Shown piece by piece: positions 1 to 10,164 of a DNA stretch of 64,000 bases (position 1 is its first letter; each line of letters starts with the position of its first letter). A program made the position numbers and the translations under genes. The DNA is from Actinopolyspora erythraea (GTDB lineage: Bacteria; Actinomycetota; Actinomycetes; Mycobacteriales; Pseudonocardiaceae): NCBI RefSeq assembly GCF_002263515.1, contig NZ_CP022752.1, positions 3,844,001 to 3,908,000 of the forward strand, given 5' to 3'. Below the pieces are notes generated by a model. The model was given only the letters and a program-made list of their open reading frames with translations. It did no database searches and was not told the DNA's origin.

Positions 1-492
1 CCTCGGGTAGACACCGCTGAACTTTCCCGCCAGTCCCACCGAACCGGCGGGCACACTGGTCCGGGACTCGCCCCTCCGGGGGACCTCCAACCTCGGGTCA
101 CCTCCCACCAGGTAGCCGAATCCGGGGGCGAACCCGCCGAACGCGACCCGCCACTCGGTTCCGGTGTGCGCGCGCACCACCTCGCGGCGCGAGAGACCGG
201 TCAGCCGGGACACCTCCCCGAGATCGGCACCGTCGTAGACCACCGGCACGGTGAGCAGCCCGCGATCGACGAGCCCTCCCCCGTTCAGCGGCACCTCACG
301 GATCACCTCGGCCAGCGCCCACCGGTCGGCGTGCTCGGGATCCAGCGACACCAGCAGTGTCCGCGCGGCGGGAACCAGGTCCACCACCCCGGGCAACGTG
401 CGCTCGGTGAGCGCGGCGTGCAGTGCCAGCACCTGGTCGAGATCGTCCAACTCAACCAGCAGCCCCGAATCGGCGCAGGGAAGGATCCGCAC
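1..492 (-). CDS. pxpB: 5-oxoprolinase subunit PxpB (partial, 3' end beyond window)
   Basis: KipI/allophanate-hydrolase-subunit-1-like protein, one of the subunits of the bacterial ATP-dependent 5-oxoprolinase PxpABC. It helps open 5-oxoproline (pyroglutamate) to glutamate in the cytoplasm. The minus-strand reading from GTG at 492 starts MRILPCADSGLLVELDDLD and includes a family-typical stretch GGFAPGFGYLVGGDP followed by a VPAGSVGLAG motif. The start is chosen for the GGAGG at 496-500 directly upstream. About 164 codons are visible and the rest, presumably followed by pxpC, lies left of the window. It sits 217 bases downstream of pxpA on the same strand; that gap shows no gene. Family assignment is confident; function is inferred from the family. 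Confidence 0.85.
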   Translation of the reverse strand, partial: MRILPCADSGLLVELDDLDQVLALHAALTERTLPGVVDLVPAARTLLVSLDPEHADRWALAEVIREVPLNGGGLVDRGLLTVPVVYDGADLGEVSRLTGLSRREVVRAHTGTEWRVAFGGFAPGFGYLVGGDPRLEVPRRGESRTSVPAGSVGLAGKFSGVYPR

Positions 493-709
493 CGCACCTC
501 CTGTAGTCCTCTGTTCGAACCGGCGACCGGGACGGCGCCCTCCTCCGGCGCTCCCAGTACCGGGAGGGCCACCCGCGCGACCAGCGCACGCCCCCGCCCG
601 CGCTCTCGCGGAAAGGCCCGGCGCCGCGCGGTACCCGCTCGCCGTCGCCTCCTCCCGGAGCGGGAACCGGCGGGAGTTCCACCGGGAAGCCCGAATCGGG
701 AAACAGGTC

Positions 710-1486
710 TCACCGCCCCACTGGCCCGGTAGGCGGCGGCGCGAACGGCTCGATCACGGTCCCCTGCTCGGTCAGCTTCCGGCGCACCGCGCGGGCGATC
801 TCCACCGCGTCGGGGGTGTCGCCGTGCACGCAGAGCGAGTCCGGGGACAACGACAGCGGAGTTCCGTCCACCGCCTCGATCGGTCGACCTCGCACGATCC
901 GCAGGCAGCGGTCGGCTATCAGCTCGGCGTCGTGTAGCACCGCGCCCGGGCGACCCCTCGGGACCAGTGTCCCCTCCGGGGTGTAGGCGCGATCCGCGAA
1001 GGCCTCGCGGTGGACGTCCAGACCGGACTGCTCAGCCAGTCGCAACCACTCCGAACCGGCCAGTCCGAGCACGGCCATGCCGGGGCGGAACCGGCGCACC
1101 GCCTCCACGACGGCCTCGGCCTGGGCGGTGTGGGAGACGATGGTGTTGTACAGCGCGCCGTGCGGTTTGACGTAGGTGACCGCCGTGCCCGCCACCCTGG
1201 CCAGCGCGTCGAGCGCACCGATCTGGTAGATCACCTCGTCGACGAGTTCGCCGGGGTCCACGTCGATGAACCTGCGGCCGAAACCGGCCAGATCACGGTA
1301 ACCGACCTGCGCCCCCACCGCGACGCCGCGCGCGGCCGCACCGGAGCAGGCTCGGCGCAGCGTTCTCGGGTCCCCGGCGTGGAATCCGCAGGCGACGTTG
1401 GCGCTGCTGACGATGTCCAGCAGCGCGGTGTCGTCACCCAGTTCCCAGCGTCCGAACCCTTCGGCCAGGTCCGCGTTGACGTCCAT
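710..1486 (-). CDS. pxpA: 5-oxoprolinase subunit PxpA (LamB/YcsF family)
   Basis: 258-residue LamB/YcsF-family protein, the usual length for PxpA. It is the metal-dependent subunit that acts with PxpB and PxpC to hydrolyse 5-oxoproline to glutamate. The N-terminal [12 protein letters not shown] signature, the [11 protein letters not shown] motif and the VKPHGALYN motif are all present and are the hallmarks of the family. ATG at 1486 is preceded by a GAAAGG ribosome-binding site. The gene order pxpA then pxpB on one strand is the common actinobacterial arrangement, although the 217-base gap is longer than usual for an operon. No regulator is visible nearby. Confidence 0.92.
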   Translation of the reverse strand: MDVNADLAEGFGRWELGDDTALLDIVSSANVACGFHAGDPRTLRRACSGAAARGVAVGAQVGYRDLAGFGRRFIDVDPGELVDEVIYQIGALDALARVAGTAVTYVKPHGALYNTIVSHTAQAEAVVEAVRRFRPGMAVLGLAGSEWLRLAEQSGLDVHREAFADRAYTPEGTLVPRGRPGAVLHDAELIADRCLRIVRGRPIEAVDGTPLSLSPDSLCVHGDTPDAVEIARAVRRKLTEQGTVIEPFAPPPTGPVGR

Positions 1487-1731
1487 GGTGGGAAACCTTT
1501 CACGAGATCGTGGGCGTGATCATAGGACTCCGGCCCCGGCGCGGCCCACCGGATGCGCCTCCCGCGCGGCGTGAGCGGGATGCCGCCCGCCGGGACTTCC
1601 TGCCCGAATCCGAAGGACCGAGGTCACCGAACGATTGCGCCCCGGATCCGGGCGGGCCTTTACTCGGGCCGTGGACGCGTTCACGCGCACCGCACGAGGA
1701 TCGGGCGGTGATTTCCGGGGAGGGAACGAAC

Positions 1732-2109
1732 ATGGGCAACCCCGTGGTGCATTTCGAGATCCTGGGCAGGGACGCCGAGAAGCTCCGCGATTACTACTCG
1801 CGGCTGTTCGGCTGGAAGATCGACGCCGACAACCCGTTGAACTACGGGATCGTGGAACGCGAGACGGTGGATGCCGACGGTGAGGTCGTGGGCATCGGCG
1901 GCGGTATCGGTGCCGTTCCGGAACCGGAGCAGCAGGGACTGGTGACGTTCTACGTCGGAGTGGACGACGTGGAGCGGGCGCTGTCCCAGGCCGAGTCCCT
2001 CGGCGGCAACCGGGTTATGGGCCCCGAGAAGGTGATGGAACGGATCGAGATCGGCATGTTCGCCGATCCGGAGGGCCACGTGGTCGGTGTGGTCAGGTCC
2101 GAGGAGTGA
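1732..2109 (+). CDS. VOC family protein (glyoxalase/bleomycin-resistance fold)
   Basis: 125-residue single-domain vicinal-oxygen-chelate protein. It opens with GNPVVHFEILGRDAEKLRDY, the usual start of the small glyoxalase-like VOC proteins, and ends with a FADPEGHVVGVV strand typical of the second beta-alpha-beta-beta-beta module. The ATG at 1732 is preceded by GGGGAGGG at good spacing, so a longer in-frame reading from 1510 is rejected. VOC proteins are metal-binding dimers of very diverse function (lyase, dioxygenase, resistance binding protein); nothing here fixes the substrate. It stands alone, divergent from pxpA. Confidence 0.85.
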   Translation: MGNPVVHFEILGRDAEKLRDYYSRLFGWKIDADNPLNYGIVERETVDADGEVVGIGGGIGAVPEPEQQGLVTFYVGVDDVERALSQAESLGGNRVMGPEKVMERIEIGMFADPEGHVVGVVRSEE

Positions 2110-2241
2110 GACGCCCCACCGCGGTGCTCGCGGAAGTCGGGCCGCGCGGCACGGCACGAGCGGCCGGTGGGACCGGCTGGTTTTACTCGCCTGTCATCAC
2201 TGGCGCTCTCGGAGGTAACAACCGGGCGCCAGGCTGGGAAC

Positions 2242-3645
2242 ATGATCGAAGGGAACTCCGGCGGAACCGGCCGCGGCGGGACGTTGCGGCGCGTGGCTTC
2301 CGGGCGTTTGTCCAGCTGGTGGGGGCTCGCCGTGGTGGTGCTCGGCACCGCGCAGCTCGTGCTGTTCCAGCTGGGCGCGGCTCGCGGCGCCGCGTGGTCG
2401 CTGACCGTGGGCGGTCTGGTGTGGCTGTTGGCCTCGACCACGCGGGAGGCGACGTCGCGGCTCACCGGAAGGGCCGACGAGACCTCCGGACGACGGCGGA
2501 GCGCCGGTGAGCCCACCGGCGTGGAGCTGGCCGGACCCGGCGACCGGGAGTTGTGGCGGGTGCGTACCTCGGTCAGCGACGAACCCGGCGGTCTGGCCTC
2601 GCTGGCGGACCGGCTGGCCCGGTTGGGCGGCGATATCCGGACCATGCAGGTGCACCCGGTCACCGACGCCGCGGTGGACGAGTTCCTGCTCCACCTGCCC
2701 GCCGAGGTCGGGCACGCCGAGCTGGTCGGGGCGGTCGCCGACGCGGGCGGGCGGGAGGTGATCGCCGAACGCACCGGACCTCGCGAGCTCGACGACGTAC
2801 CGACCAGGGCGCTGCGACTGGCCACCGGGCTGGTGGGCGGAACCGACGACCTGCGGAGCGCCCTGCGGCCGCTGCTGGGGAATGTCGAGGTGCGCTGGCT
2901 GAGGTCGGCCGGGGAAGCGGGCACCGGCATCGGCGAGCTGGCGGGACACTCGATCTGCCTGGAACACCCCGACGGCGGGGTACTGCTGCTGCGCCGACGG
3001 GCCGGTGAGTTCACCCCCGCCGAGTTCGCCAGGGCACGCGCGATGACCGCGCTGGCGGCGAGCCGGACGGCGCGGGCCGGCGGCACCGTCGAACACCGCA
3101 CGGCACGCGACGGTTCGGAGTTCGCGGTGCGCGGCGCCGACCGCTCCGACCTGGCCGGAGTCCGGAGGCTGCACGAGAACTGTTCGAGCGCCAGCAGGCA
3201 TCGTCGCTACTTCGTCGGGGGCACCCCCACGCGACGACAGCTCGAAGCCCTGCTCACCCCGGAACTGGGCAGCACGTCGCTGGCCACCTCACCGGACGGC
3301 GAGGTGGTGGCGATGGGCAGTCTCGAGCACGACGGCACCGTGGGCGAGCTGGCACTGCTGGTACGCGACGACTGGCAGGGGCTGGGAGTGGGCTCGGCGC
3401 TGCGGGACGCGCTGCTCGCCCGTGCACGCGAGTTCGGGCTCGGCACCGTCCGCGCGCTGACCCAGTTGGACAACACCGCCATGGCGCGCACCCTGCGCTC
3501 GGCCGGGTTCAAGCACGTCGGAGCGGACGAGCCGGGTGAGTGGTCCTGGGCACTGGACCTGCGGGAGAACGCCCCCCAGGGCGGAACCGCCCCCGAGGCG
3601 GACAGGCCGGTCAGGCGCACCCTGGCCGAGACCAGCCCCTGCTGA
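2242..3645 (+). CDS. ACT domain-GNAT acetyltransferase fusion with N-terminal membrane segment
   Basis: 467-residue protein starting at ATG 2242. Residues about 20-60 contain one or two hydrophobic helices (WWGLAVVVLGTAQLVLF and AAWSLTVGGLVWLLAS), suggesting membrane anchoring. Residues about 85-160 read as an ACT-like ligand-binding domain (VRTSVSDEPGGLASLADRL). The C-terminal 150 residues are a GNAT fold with the acetyl-CoA loop DDWQGLGVGSALRDALL and a late RSAGFKHVG motif. Proteins joining ACT and GNAT modules are common in actinobacteria, and amino-acid-controlled protein or small-molecule acetylation is a plausible role by family analogy only. No close operon partner. Confidence 0.8.
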   Translation: MIEGNSGGTGRGGTLRRVASGRLSSWWGLAVVVLGTAQLVLFQLGAARGAAWSLTVGGLVWLLASTTREATSRLTGRADETSGRRRSAGEPTGVELAGPGDRELWRVRTSVSDEPGGLASLADRLARLGGDIRTMQVHPVTDAAVDEFLLHLPAEVGHAELVGAVADAGGREVIAERTGPRELDDVPTRALRLATGLVGGTDDLRSALRPLLGNVEVRWLRSAGEAGTGIGELAGHSICLEHPDGGVLLLRRRAGEFTPAEFARARAMTALAASRTARAGGTVEHRTARDGSEFAVRGADRSDLAGVRRLHENCSSASRHRRYFVGGTPTRRQLEALLTPELGSTSLATSPDGEVVAMGSLEHDGTVGELALLVRDDWQGLGVGSALRDALLARAREFGLGTVRALTQLDNTAMARTLRSAGFKHVGADEPGEWSWALDLRENAPQGGTAPEADRPVRRTLAETSPC

Positions 3646-3803
3646 GGCTCCGCCCCGGAGGGGGCACTCCGCCCGAGTTCGGGCACTTCGCGAGGCACCG
3701 GTTCCCGCCGCGGGTCGTCATTACCCGGATCCCGGGGCACCGCCGGTGTTCCGGGAACCGGGATCCCCACGACACCGGCGGCGGGAACACCACCCGGCCA
3801 CGG

Positions 3804-3837
3804 GCTCGTCCGGACCGTCGCGCCGGTCCGGACGAGC
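3804..3837 (-). terminator. strong hairpin ending the 3-hydroxyanthranilate operon
   Basis: Perfect 13-bp inverted repeat (3804-3816 with 3825-3837, 8-nt loop) starting 25 bases beyond the stop of the FAD monooxygenase. It is the first strong hairpin after the last minus-strand gene of the cluster. No long T-run follows, so termination is inferred from stem strength and position. Confidence 0.65.
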
Positions 3838-3862
3838 GGGGAGGAGTCCCGTCGGTCGGAAC

Positions 3863-5050
3863 TCAGGCGAACGCCGCCTCCCCCACCCGGGTGCCGTGCA
3901 GCCAGGCGACCTTGTCGTGAAGCTGTTCGGTGGACAGCCCCCGCAGCATGGCGTTGCGCTCAGTGGCCGCCTCGCCCTCCGGGTGGTAGAGCTGTCGGCC
4001 CATCTCCCTGGAGACGAACTGCGCCCAGGCGGTGCGCGAACGCCGTTGCTCGTTGAACGTCTCCAGGCGGCCCGGCACCTCGGAGACGGAGCAGTCGAGC
4101 AGACCGCCCAGCACCACCGCGTCCTCCAGAGCCATGCACGCCCCCTGCGCCGCGTATTGCAGCATCGGATGCGCCGCGTCCCCGACCAGCAGGACCCGGT
4201 CGTCGGCCCACCGTTCGACGGGGTCGCGGTCGCAGAGCACCCAGGACTTCCAGTCGGACCCCAGCTCCAGCAGTCTGCGGGCGTCCCCGGTGAACTCCGG
4301 GAACTCGGACAGCACCAGATCCCGTTCGACCGGCTCGCCGACCACTTCCTGCGCCGCGTCGTTGTCCCGCGTGACGGCGAGGTTGAGCAGTTCGCCACCC
4401 CCGATGGGGTAATGCACGAAGTGGGACTTGGGTCCGGCCCACAGCGTGACCGAGTTCCAGCGCAGCTCCGGGGGAACCTGTTCCATCGGGATCACCGAGC
4501 GGTAGATGGTGTGTCCCGATATCCGCGGCGCCCCGTCGCCCACCAGCTGGCCCCGCACCGAGGAGCGAATACCGTCGGCCCCGATCAGCGCGGCACAGGC
4601 TATGCGCTGCCCACTCTCGAGCACCGCCACGACGGTCTCCTGGTCGTGGTGCTCGTAGTGGGTCACGGCGGCGTTCGGCCGCAGCTCGATGGCGTCGGAC
4701 GCCCGACAGGCGTCGAGCAGCGGTCGGTATATGTCGATGCGGTGCACCACCGCGTACGGGTTGTCGAACCGCTCCCGGTAGGAGCCGGTGACCGGCATTC
4801 TCGCGACGGCCTCCCCGGTGACACCGTCCATGAACCGCAGTTCGGCTATGTGTACCGCCAGTTCCCTGACCCGCTCACCCACTCCCAGGCAGTCCAGCGC
4901 GTGGAAGGCGTTGGGGCCGAGCTGTATTCCGGCACCGAGTTCGGTGAACGTCTCCCTCCGTTCGAGCACGACGACCTCGTGTCCTTGTTCGGCGGCGGCA
5001 AGGGCGGTTGCCAGACCGCCGATCCCGCCACCGGCGACAGCGATATACAT
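3863..5050 (-). CDS. FAD-dependent aromatic monooxygenase (3-hydroxybenzoate 6-hydroxylase-like)
   Basis: 395-residue class A flavoprotein hydroxylase. The N-terminal Rossmann motif GGGIGGLATALAAAEQG, the GADGIRSSVR (DG) motif and the GDAAHPMLQYAAQGACMALE (GD) motif are all intact, so NAD(P)H-dependent para- or ortho-hydroxylation of an aromatic ring is expected. ATG at 5050 is preceded by AAGGA; the long upstream open frame is not coding. It is the last gene of the minus-strand cluster, 259 bases after phzE, with a strong terminator behind it. 3-Hydroxyanthranilate, or a product derived from it, is the natural substrate candidate from context. It could instead be a salicylate-hydroxylase-like decarboxylating enzyme; the exact substrate is not readable from sequence. 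Confidence 0.85.
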   Translation of the reverse strand: MYIAVAGGGIGGLATALAAAEQGHEVVVLERRETFTELGAGIQLGPNAFHALDCLGVGERVRELAVHIAELRFMDGVTGEAVARMPVTGSYRERFDNPYAVVHRIDIYRPLLDACRASDAIELRPNAAVTHYEHHDQETVVAVLESGQRIACAALIGADGIRSSVRGQLVGDGAPRISGHTIYRSVIPMEQVPPELRWNSVTLWAGPKSHFVHYPIGGGELLNLAVTRDNDAAQEVVGEPVERDLVLSEFPEFTGDARRLLELGSDWKSWVLCDRDPVERWADDRVLLVGDAAHPMLQYAAQGACMALEDAVVLGGLLDCSVSEVPGRLETFNEQRRSRTAWAQFVSREMGRQLYHPEGEAATERNAMLRGLSTEQLHDKVAWLHGTRVGEAAFA

Positions 5051-5309
5051 GTCACGATTCCTTCTGTTCCGCTGGTTCGAAAACGATTCGCACGAATACT
5101 TCCGTTCGCGCCCCGAAAAACCCGAAGGCACGGGACGCCGAAGGCGGCGATCCGGGAATTCCGGTGACTTTTTCGAAGTCCTCCGGAAAATCCCGCCAAG
5201 GGAACGCTGCCCCGCCTTCCGAGGGCGGGCCGTGAATTCCCGCTCTCGGAGCCGTTCCCGCACCCCGCGGGCGAGGATCTCCGCGAAAGTCCCCCGCGGA
5301 GTCGACGGT

Positions 5310-7253
5310 TCACACGGGACGGCGCTCCACCAGTCGGGAGGCACTGCCGGATCCGGCCCAACACCCCGTCACGAGCTCTCGGATGATCCGGGGGCCGTCC
5401 ACGGTCAGCACCGATTCCGCGTGGAACTGCATGGAGGCGAACCCCTTCCCCCGCAGGGCGTGCACCTCGCCGTTCACCTGGTCCCTGCTGACCTCGACGA
5501 CACCGCCCACGGGCGGTACGAACTCGTCGGAGTCCGCCCGTGCCGCGAAGGTGTTGTAGAAACCGACCCTCTCGAACGAGCCGAACAGGTCGATCTCGTG
5601 CTGGGCCCCCTGGTTGGGATGCTCCCGGCGGATGATGGGAAGCCCCAGCAGCGAGCTCAGCACCTGGTGGCTCAGGCAGACCGCGACGAAGGGTTTGCGC
5701 CGGGAGAGCAGTCGCTCGATCGTGGCCCGCAGCACCGCGATCTTGTGGGAGGCGCCGTCGGTGGGATCCCCGGGGCCGGGCCCCATGACGACGAGATCGT
5801 GCGAATCGACCGAGTACGGTTCGTCGAAGCGCCGCACGGTGACCGACAGCCCGAGGGACCGGAGCTGGTGCCCGATCATGGACGTGAACGTGTCCTCCGC
5901 GTCGACCACCAGCACGTCGAGTCCGGTCAGTTCCGGGACGAGCTGGTTGCGGTCCCCCTCCCCGCTCAGCCAGAACCTGGCTATCGAGGAGTTCCGCTGC
6001 TCCAGTGCGTCGCGCACACTGGGATGGCTGTCGAACCGCTCGCGCGTGCCGGGTTGCAGCGCGGCGAGCATCCCGGCCGCCTTCGCCCGCGTCTCGGCCA
6101 CCTCCGACTCCGGCTCCGAGTCCCGCACCAGCGTGGCCCCGACACCGATGCGCAGCCTGCCGTCGCCGTCGATGTCGGCCGCCCTGATCAGGATGGACGA
6201 GTCCAGGGTGCGTCCGCCGCGCCCGTCACGGCCGATCAGCGCGGCCACTCCGCTGTAGTACCCGCGTCCGCCGGGTTCGTAGCGGCGGATGACGCGCGCG
6301 GCGCTCTCGAGCGGACTTCCGGTCACCGTCGGCGCGAACATCGTTTCGCGCAGGATCTCCCGGACGTCGCGCGTGCTGTGGCCGTGGACGAAGTACTCGG
6401 TGTGCGCCAGCCTGGCCATCTCCTTCAGGTGCGGTCCCGTCACCCGGCAGTCCCTGTCGCAGATGCGACTCATCATCTTGAGCTCCTCGTCGACGACCAT
6501 GTAGAGCTCGTCGACCTCCTTGGAGTCGTCGAGGAAGTCCAGCACTCCGGACAGGCTCGGCCCCGATTCCGGGTACCGGTAGGTGCCGCTTATCGGATTC
6601 ATGACCGCGTGCTCGTCACGCAGGCTGATGTGGCGCTCCGGCGAGGCACCGACGAACGTGCGCTGACCGGTGTGGACCAGGTAGGTCCAGTAGGCGCCCG
6701 ACTCCCCCTCCAGCAGCCTGCGGAAGACCGTCAACGCCCGTGCGGTGGAGTAGTCCGAGATCTCGGCCACGAAGGAACGTTTGAACACGAAGTTCGCGCC
6801 CGCTCCGCTGCCGATCTCGTCGTCGATGATCCGCCGCACCGTGGCCGCGTAGGTCTCGTCGTCGACGTCGAAGTGCCCGTTGGTCAGTTCGATTCCGGTG
6901 TCGGGCACCCGTGCGAACAACTCCGCGGTGGACAACCGCTGCTGGCCCTCGACGCTGAGGGCTATCAGCGGCGCGTCCTCGTCCGGTGCCTCGAATCCCC
7001 GCTCGGCGATCTGCCGGTACGGGACCAGGGTCAGCAGGTCGTGCTCGTCCCCCGGGACTTCCCGGCTCGTGGTGGGCAGGTCGGGCACCGGCAGTTCGGC
7101 CAGGCTCCCGACGGTCGAGACGGAACCGCCGAGCACCTCCACCACGTCCGGTCCCGTGGTCTCCGGGCGGTGCAGCAGCGCGAACGGCGGCGGGGCGTCC
7201 CCGAGGACGGTGCCCAGCAGGTCGGCGGTGTCGGGGTGCTGCCTGTCGGTCAT
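5310..7253 (-). CDS. phzE: 2-amino-2-desoxyisochorismate synthase (PhzE-type)
   Basis: 647-residue fused enzyme converting chorismate plus glutamine to 2-amino-2-desoxyisochorismate (ADIC). Residues 1 to about 430 form the chorismate-binding (MST) domain, with motifs [10 protein letters not shown] and [14 protein letters not shown]. From about 455 a class I glutamine amidotransferase carries the nucleophile in [13 protein letters not shown] and the FHAESVL motif. The CLSHQ form of the nucleophile motif is the PhzE version, unlike CxGHQ in anthranilate synthases. Its ATG overlaps the stop of the isochorismatase gene (ATGA), so the two are translationally coupled. The pairing with an isochorismatase makes ADIC, not anthranilate, the expected product. 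Enediyne-type SgcD homologues are the alternative, less likely given the neighbours. Confidence 0.93.
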   Translation of the reverse strand: MTDRQHPDTADLLGTVLGDAPPPFALLHRPETTGPDVVEVLGGSVSTVGSLAELPVPDLPTTSREVPGDEHDLLTLVPYRQIAERGFEAPDEDAPLIALSVEGQQRLSTAELFARVPDTGIELTNGHFDVDDETYAATVRRIIDDEIGSGAGANFVFKRSFVAEISDYSTARALTVFRRLLEGESGAYWTYLVHTGQRTFVGASPERHISLRDEHAVMNPISGTYRYPESGPSLSGVLDFLDDSKEVDELYMVVDEELKMMSRICDRDCRVTGPHLKEMARLAHTEYFVHGHSTRDVREILRETMFAPTVTGSPLESAARVIRRYEPGGRGYYSGVAALIGRDGRGGRTLDSSILIRAADIDGDGRLRIGVGATLVRDSEPESEVAETRAKAAGMLAALQPGTRERFDSHPSVRDALEQRNSSIARFWLSGEGDRNQLVPELTGLDVLVVDAEDTFTSMIGHQLRSLGLSVTVRRFDEPYSVDSHDLVVMGPGPGDPTDGASHKIAVLRATIERLLSRRKPFVAVCLSHQVLSSLLGLPIIRREHPNQGAQHEIDLFGSFERVGFYNTFAARADSDEFVPPVGGVVEVSRDQVNGEVHALRGKGFASMQFHAESVLTVDGPRIIRELVTGCWAGSGSASRLVERRPV

Positions 7254-7906
7254 AAGGCGACCTCCGCGGTGTGCAGCTCGGTGTTGACCGAGGCCGTTGT
7301 GGTGACGACGGCGCAGCGGGCCGCCGCGTAGTCGACGGCCATTCGGTGGTACTCCGGGGAGAAGTCGGCCACCGCGTCGGCCACGAGGAACGGCTGGATG
7401 TCGTTGGTGAAGGCGTCGACGGCCGACATGAGCACGCCGACGTGCGCGTAGACACCGCACAGGAGCAGCTGGTCACGCCCCGACTCCCGGAGCATCGCGA
7501 GCAGATCGCTGGCGAAGAAGGCGCTGTAGCGCCACTTGGTGAAGACCCGGTCCCCCTGCCGTGGGGCCAGGGGTTCGACGAGCTCGCGGTCCTCGGGGCC
7601 GCCGCTCATTCCCGGTCCCCAGAAGTCCTGGAGCAGGCCGCGCTGCTCGGTGGTCATGTCCCCCGGTTGAGCCGTGTAGGCGACGGGAACGCCCAGCTCG
7701 GAACAGCTGCTCCGCAGTGAGGCGATGTTGTCGAGCAGGCTCCGGCCGGGCTCCCGGTCCGAGGGAAGTGGCTTCAGGAAGTAGCGCTGCATGTCGTGGA
7801 CCAGCAGTACCGCGCGGGCGGGGTCCACCGTCCACGGTGCGGTGTTGGCGGGCAGCTCGTCCCCGGTGGGCATCGGGTACGGCGTGATCGTCGGGATACC
7901 AGTCAT
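7250..7906 (-). CDS. phzD: isochorismatase (PhzD-type), ADIC to DHHA
   Basis: 218-residue cysteine-hydrolase-fold isochorismatase removing pyruvate from ADIC to give trans-2,3-dihydro-3-hydroxyanthranilate (DHHA). The catalytic aspartate lies in [11 protein letters not shown] and the catalytic lysine in FTKWRYSAF, both as in Phz[10 protein letters not shown] matches the active-site strand. It lacks the C-terminal aryl-carrier domain of EntB-type proteins, so it acts on a free small molecule. ATG at 7906 follows AAGGGGAG. The final sense codon is TTA, a rare codon in high-GC actinomycetes, placed right at the stop/start overlap with phzE, so tRNA-Leu(UAA) supply could affect coupling to the next gene (inference). 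Confidence 0.93.
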   Translation of the reverse strand: MTGIPTITPYPMPTGDELPANTAPWTVDPARAVLLVHDMQRYFLKPLPSDREPGRSLLDNIASLRSSCSELGVPVAYTAQPGDMTTEQRGLLQDFWGPGMSGGPEDRELVEPLAPRQGDRVFTKWRYSAFFASDLLAMLRESGRDQLLLCGVYAHVGVLMSAVDAFTNDIQPFLVADAVADFSPEYHRMAVDYAAARCAVVTTTASVNTELHTAEVAL

Positions 7907-8021
7907 GGATTCTCCCCTTCGGGATGAGAAGGACTTCGTAACCGTTCTCCCGGCGCGCTCCGCCGTTGAGCGCTTCGGACGCGGTGCCGGGCCGAACGCG
8001 CGGAAACCGCCGGGAACCGGC

Positions 8022-8801
8022 TCAACCTCCGAGTGCCGCCCCGCCGTCGACCGTCAGGGCGTGCATGGTGATGTGTGAAGCCCGGTCGCTGAGCAGGAAG
8101 ACCACCGCGTCGGCGATGTCGGAGGGCAGCGCGAGCTTCCCCAGCGGAATCCCCACGCGGTACTTCTCGGGAACCCCCGCGATCGTCGCGTCACGCCCGG
8201 TCTCGTCCTGCCACATCGACCCGAGCATCGGTGTGTCGGTGGAGCCGGGAGCCACCGTGTTGCACCTGATGCCGTACTTGGCGACCTCCAGGCCGAGGGT
8301 CTTGGTGAACATGGTCGTCGCCGCCTTGGAGGCGGCGTAGGCCGCCATGTCCGCTCGCGGTGTCTGCGCGGCGTTGGAGGCGACCGTGACGATCGCGCCG
8401 CCACCCCTGGGCACCATCCGGTTGACCGCCGCCCTGGAGACGTGGAACACACCGGCCGTGTTGACCGCGAAGGTGCTCGACCAGTCCTCGTCGGTGAGGT
8501 GACGTGCCTCCCCCAGCCGCAGGACGCCCGCCGCGTTGACCACGAAGTCCAGCGGCCCCAGCCGGGTCTCGATGCCTTCCACGAGCTCCTCGACCTGCTC
8601 GCTGGAGCTCACGTCGGTGGGAAACGCCGAGACCTCGTTCCCGTCGACCGCGATCTCGGCCACTTTCCCACGCAGCGCTTCCTCGTCCCGGTCGACCGCG
8701 GCCACCCGCGCGCCGTTCCGGGCGAGCTCGCGGGTCACCGCTTCGCCTATTCCTCCCGCCGCACCGGTGACGAGAGCCGTTCTGTTCCGCAATTCCGACA
8801 C
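8022..8801 (-). CDS. SDR, 2,3-dihydro-2,3-dihydroxybenzoate dehydrogenase (EntA/DhbA)-like, DHHA to 3-hydroxyanthranilate
   Basis: About 259 residues from GTG 8801 (an in-frame GTG at 8822 is possible). It is a classical short-chain dehydrogenase with the NAD motif TGAAGGIG, the NAAG motif and the catalytic Ser/Tyr/Lys in [20 protein letters not shown]. The region [16 protein letters not shown] and overall pattern match EntA/DhbA. In this operon the logical substrate is DHHA, oxidised with NAD+ to the aromatic 3-hydroxyanthranilate. That step replaces PhzF, which would steer DHHA to phenazines. It lies between the DAHP synthase (37-base gap) and the isochorismatase. The substrate is inferred from context. 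Confidence 0.85.
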   Translation of the reverse strand: MSELRNRTALVTGAAGGIGEAVTRELARNGARVAAVDRDEEALRGKVAEIAVDGNEVSAFPTDVSSSEQVEELVEGIETRLGPLDFVVNAAGVLRLGEARHLTDEDWSSTFAVNTAGVFHVSRAAVNRMVPRGGGAIVTVASNAAQTPRADMAAYAASKAATTMFTKTLGLEVAKYGIRCNTVAPGSTDTPMLGSMWQDETGRDATIAGVPEKYRVGIPLGKLALPSDIADAVVFLLSDRASHITMHALTVDGGAALGG

Positions 8802-8837
8802 CCTTCGTCCGATCGTCCTCACGAGCGCGGCGCCGGA

Positions 8838-10055
8838 TCAGCGCCAGGCCGACACGACGCGCAGTGCCTGTTCGGAGTTGAGCCGGGGGTCGCACAGCGT
8901 GGTGTAGCTGTGGTTCAGCCCGTCCATCGTCGAAGTGTTCGAAGCGCACTCGGTGACGTCCTCCGGCGTCGTCTCCAGGTGCAGGCCCCCGGCGACACCT
9001 CCCGCGTCCTCCACCGCGCGCTGGAAGTTCCGCACCTCGTCGACCACGGTCTCGACCAGTCGGGTCTTGAGTCCGTCGGCGCGGCTGACGGTGTTGGCGT
9101 GCATGGGGTCGCTCAGCCAGATCACCGGATGTCCCGAGGCCCGCACGGCCCGCACCAGCGGTGGCAGGCGCTCACCGACCTTCTCTGCTCCCATGCGGGC
9201 TATGAGGGTGAGCCTGCCGGGAACGTGTTCCGGGTCCAGCCTCTCGCAGAGCGCCACGATCTCCTCAGCGGTCATGGTGGGGCCTACCTTGCACGCCACC
9301 GGGTTGACCACCCCGGAGAGCAGCGCGACGTGCGCCCCCTCGAGCTGGCGGGTGCGCTCCCCGATCCACGGCCAGTGGGTGGAGCCGAGCACCGGCACGC
9401 CCGTCGGATCCCGGCGGGTCAGCGGCAGCTCGTAGTCCAGTAGCAGGGCCTCGTGGCTGGTCCACACCGGAGGGTCGATGAGGGAGCCGGTGGCCGCCCC
9501 CGGCCACCCGAGCAGGTTCATCACCTCCCGGGCGGCCCGGTAACCGGTCAGCATCCGTTCGGGGTCCGGAGCACGGTCGTGCTCGGTCGGTTCCAGGGTG
9601 TTGACCATGTGGCCGCGATAGACGGGCAGCTCACGACCGTCGACCCATTCGGTGGGTTTGGAGCGCGGTTTGCCGAACTGGCCCGCTATCCGGCCCACGC
9701 GCAGCACCGGTTTGTTGGTGTTCATCTTGAGCACGCCCGCCACGGACTCGAGCAGCCCGGTCTTGCGGGCGACGTGCTCGGGGGTGGACTCGGCGGGGTC
9801 CTCGGCGCAGTCACCGGACTGCACGATCCGCATCTTTCCCCTGGAGACGTCGGCCAGCAGGCCGCGCAGCACCCGGACGTCGACCGCGTCGACCAGCGCC
9901 GGTAATCGGGACAACCGCTCACCGACGTCGGAGGCGTGCTCGCGGTCGGGCCACTGGGGTTGCTGCTGCGCGGGGCGGGAAAGGACGTCCTCGGCCACCT
10001 CACCGAGTCCGACGTCGCGGGATTCCGAGGGAATCGACTCCGACAGCGAAGTCAT
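8838..10055 (-). CDS. class II 3-deoxy-7-phosphoheptulonate (DAHP) synthase
   Basis: 405-residue plant-type (class II) DAHP synthase condensing phosphoenolpyruvate with erythrose-4-phosphate, the first shikimate step. Motifs visible are SGDCAE near residue 80, RVGRIAGQFGKPRS, GSTHWPWIGERTR, NPVACKVGPTM and LSDPMHANT, which carry the metal and substrate ligands of the family. It is shorter than housekeeping copies of about 460 residues and matches the PhzC-type, cluster-associated enzymes. ATG at 10055 has a strong GGAGAGGTG site. As first gene of the operon it should raise chorismate supply for PhzE. The 465-base region upstream carries the shared CTGACGAA element. Confidence 0.95.
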   Translation of the reverse strand: MTSLSESIPSESRDVGLGEVAEDVLSRPAQQQPQWPDREHASDVGERLSRLPALVDAVDVRVLRGLLADVSRGKMRIVQSGDCAEDPAESTPEHVARKTGLLESVAGVLKMNTNKPVLRVGRIAGQFGKPRSKPTEWVDGRELPVYRGHMVNTLEPTEHDRAPDPERMLTGYRAAREVMNLLGWPGAATGSLIDPPVWTSHEALLLDYELPLTRRDPTGVPVLGSTHWPWIGERTRQLEGAHVALLSGVVNPVACKVGPTMTAEEIVALCERLDPEHVPGRLTLIARMGAEKVGERLPPLVRAVRASGHPVIWLSDPMHANTVSRADGLKTRLVETVVDEVRNFQRAVEDAGGVAGGLHLETTPEDVTECASNTSTMDGLNHSYTTLCDPRLNSEQALRVVSAWR

Positions 10056-10149
10056 CCCGGATCACCTCTCCTCGAAAAAACATCGTCAAATTTCGTAACA
10101 ACACCGAGCGATTCTGCCCGGACGGAAAAATCACAAACAGCGAACAGGA

Positions 10150-10164
10150 CACACTTCGTCAGAT
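10150..10164 (-). promoter_or_regulatory. shared cluster element (CTGACGAA box), DAHP synthase operon
   Basis: The plus-strand 15-mer cacacttcgtcagat is identical to 15704-15718 upstream of the berberine-bridge-type oxidase. Read in the direction of transcription it gives CTGACGAA, ending 99 bases before the DAHP synthase start. Two further sense-oriented copies of the core precede the MFS exporter and the transaldolase-like gene. Whether it is a regulator operator or part of a promoter cannot be told by eye. Confidence 0.5.

Noticed and set aside
5310..10055. A phenazine biosynthesis cluster
   Set aside because: PhzC/E/D-type genes are present, but phzF, phzA/B and phzG are not in the window, and an EntA-like dehydrogenase takes the place of PhzF. 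3-Hydroxyanthranilate is the better reading.
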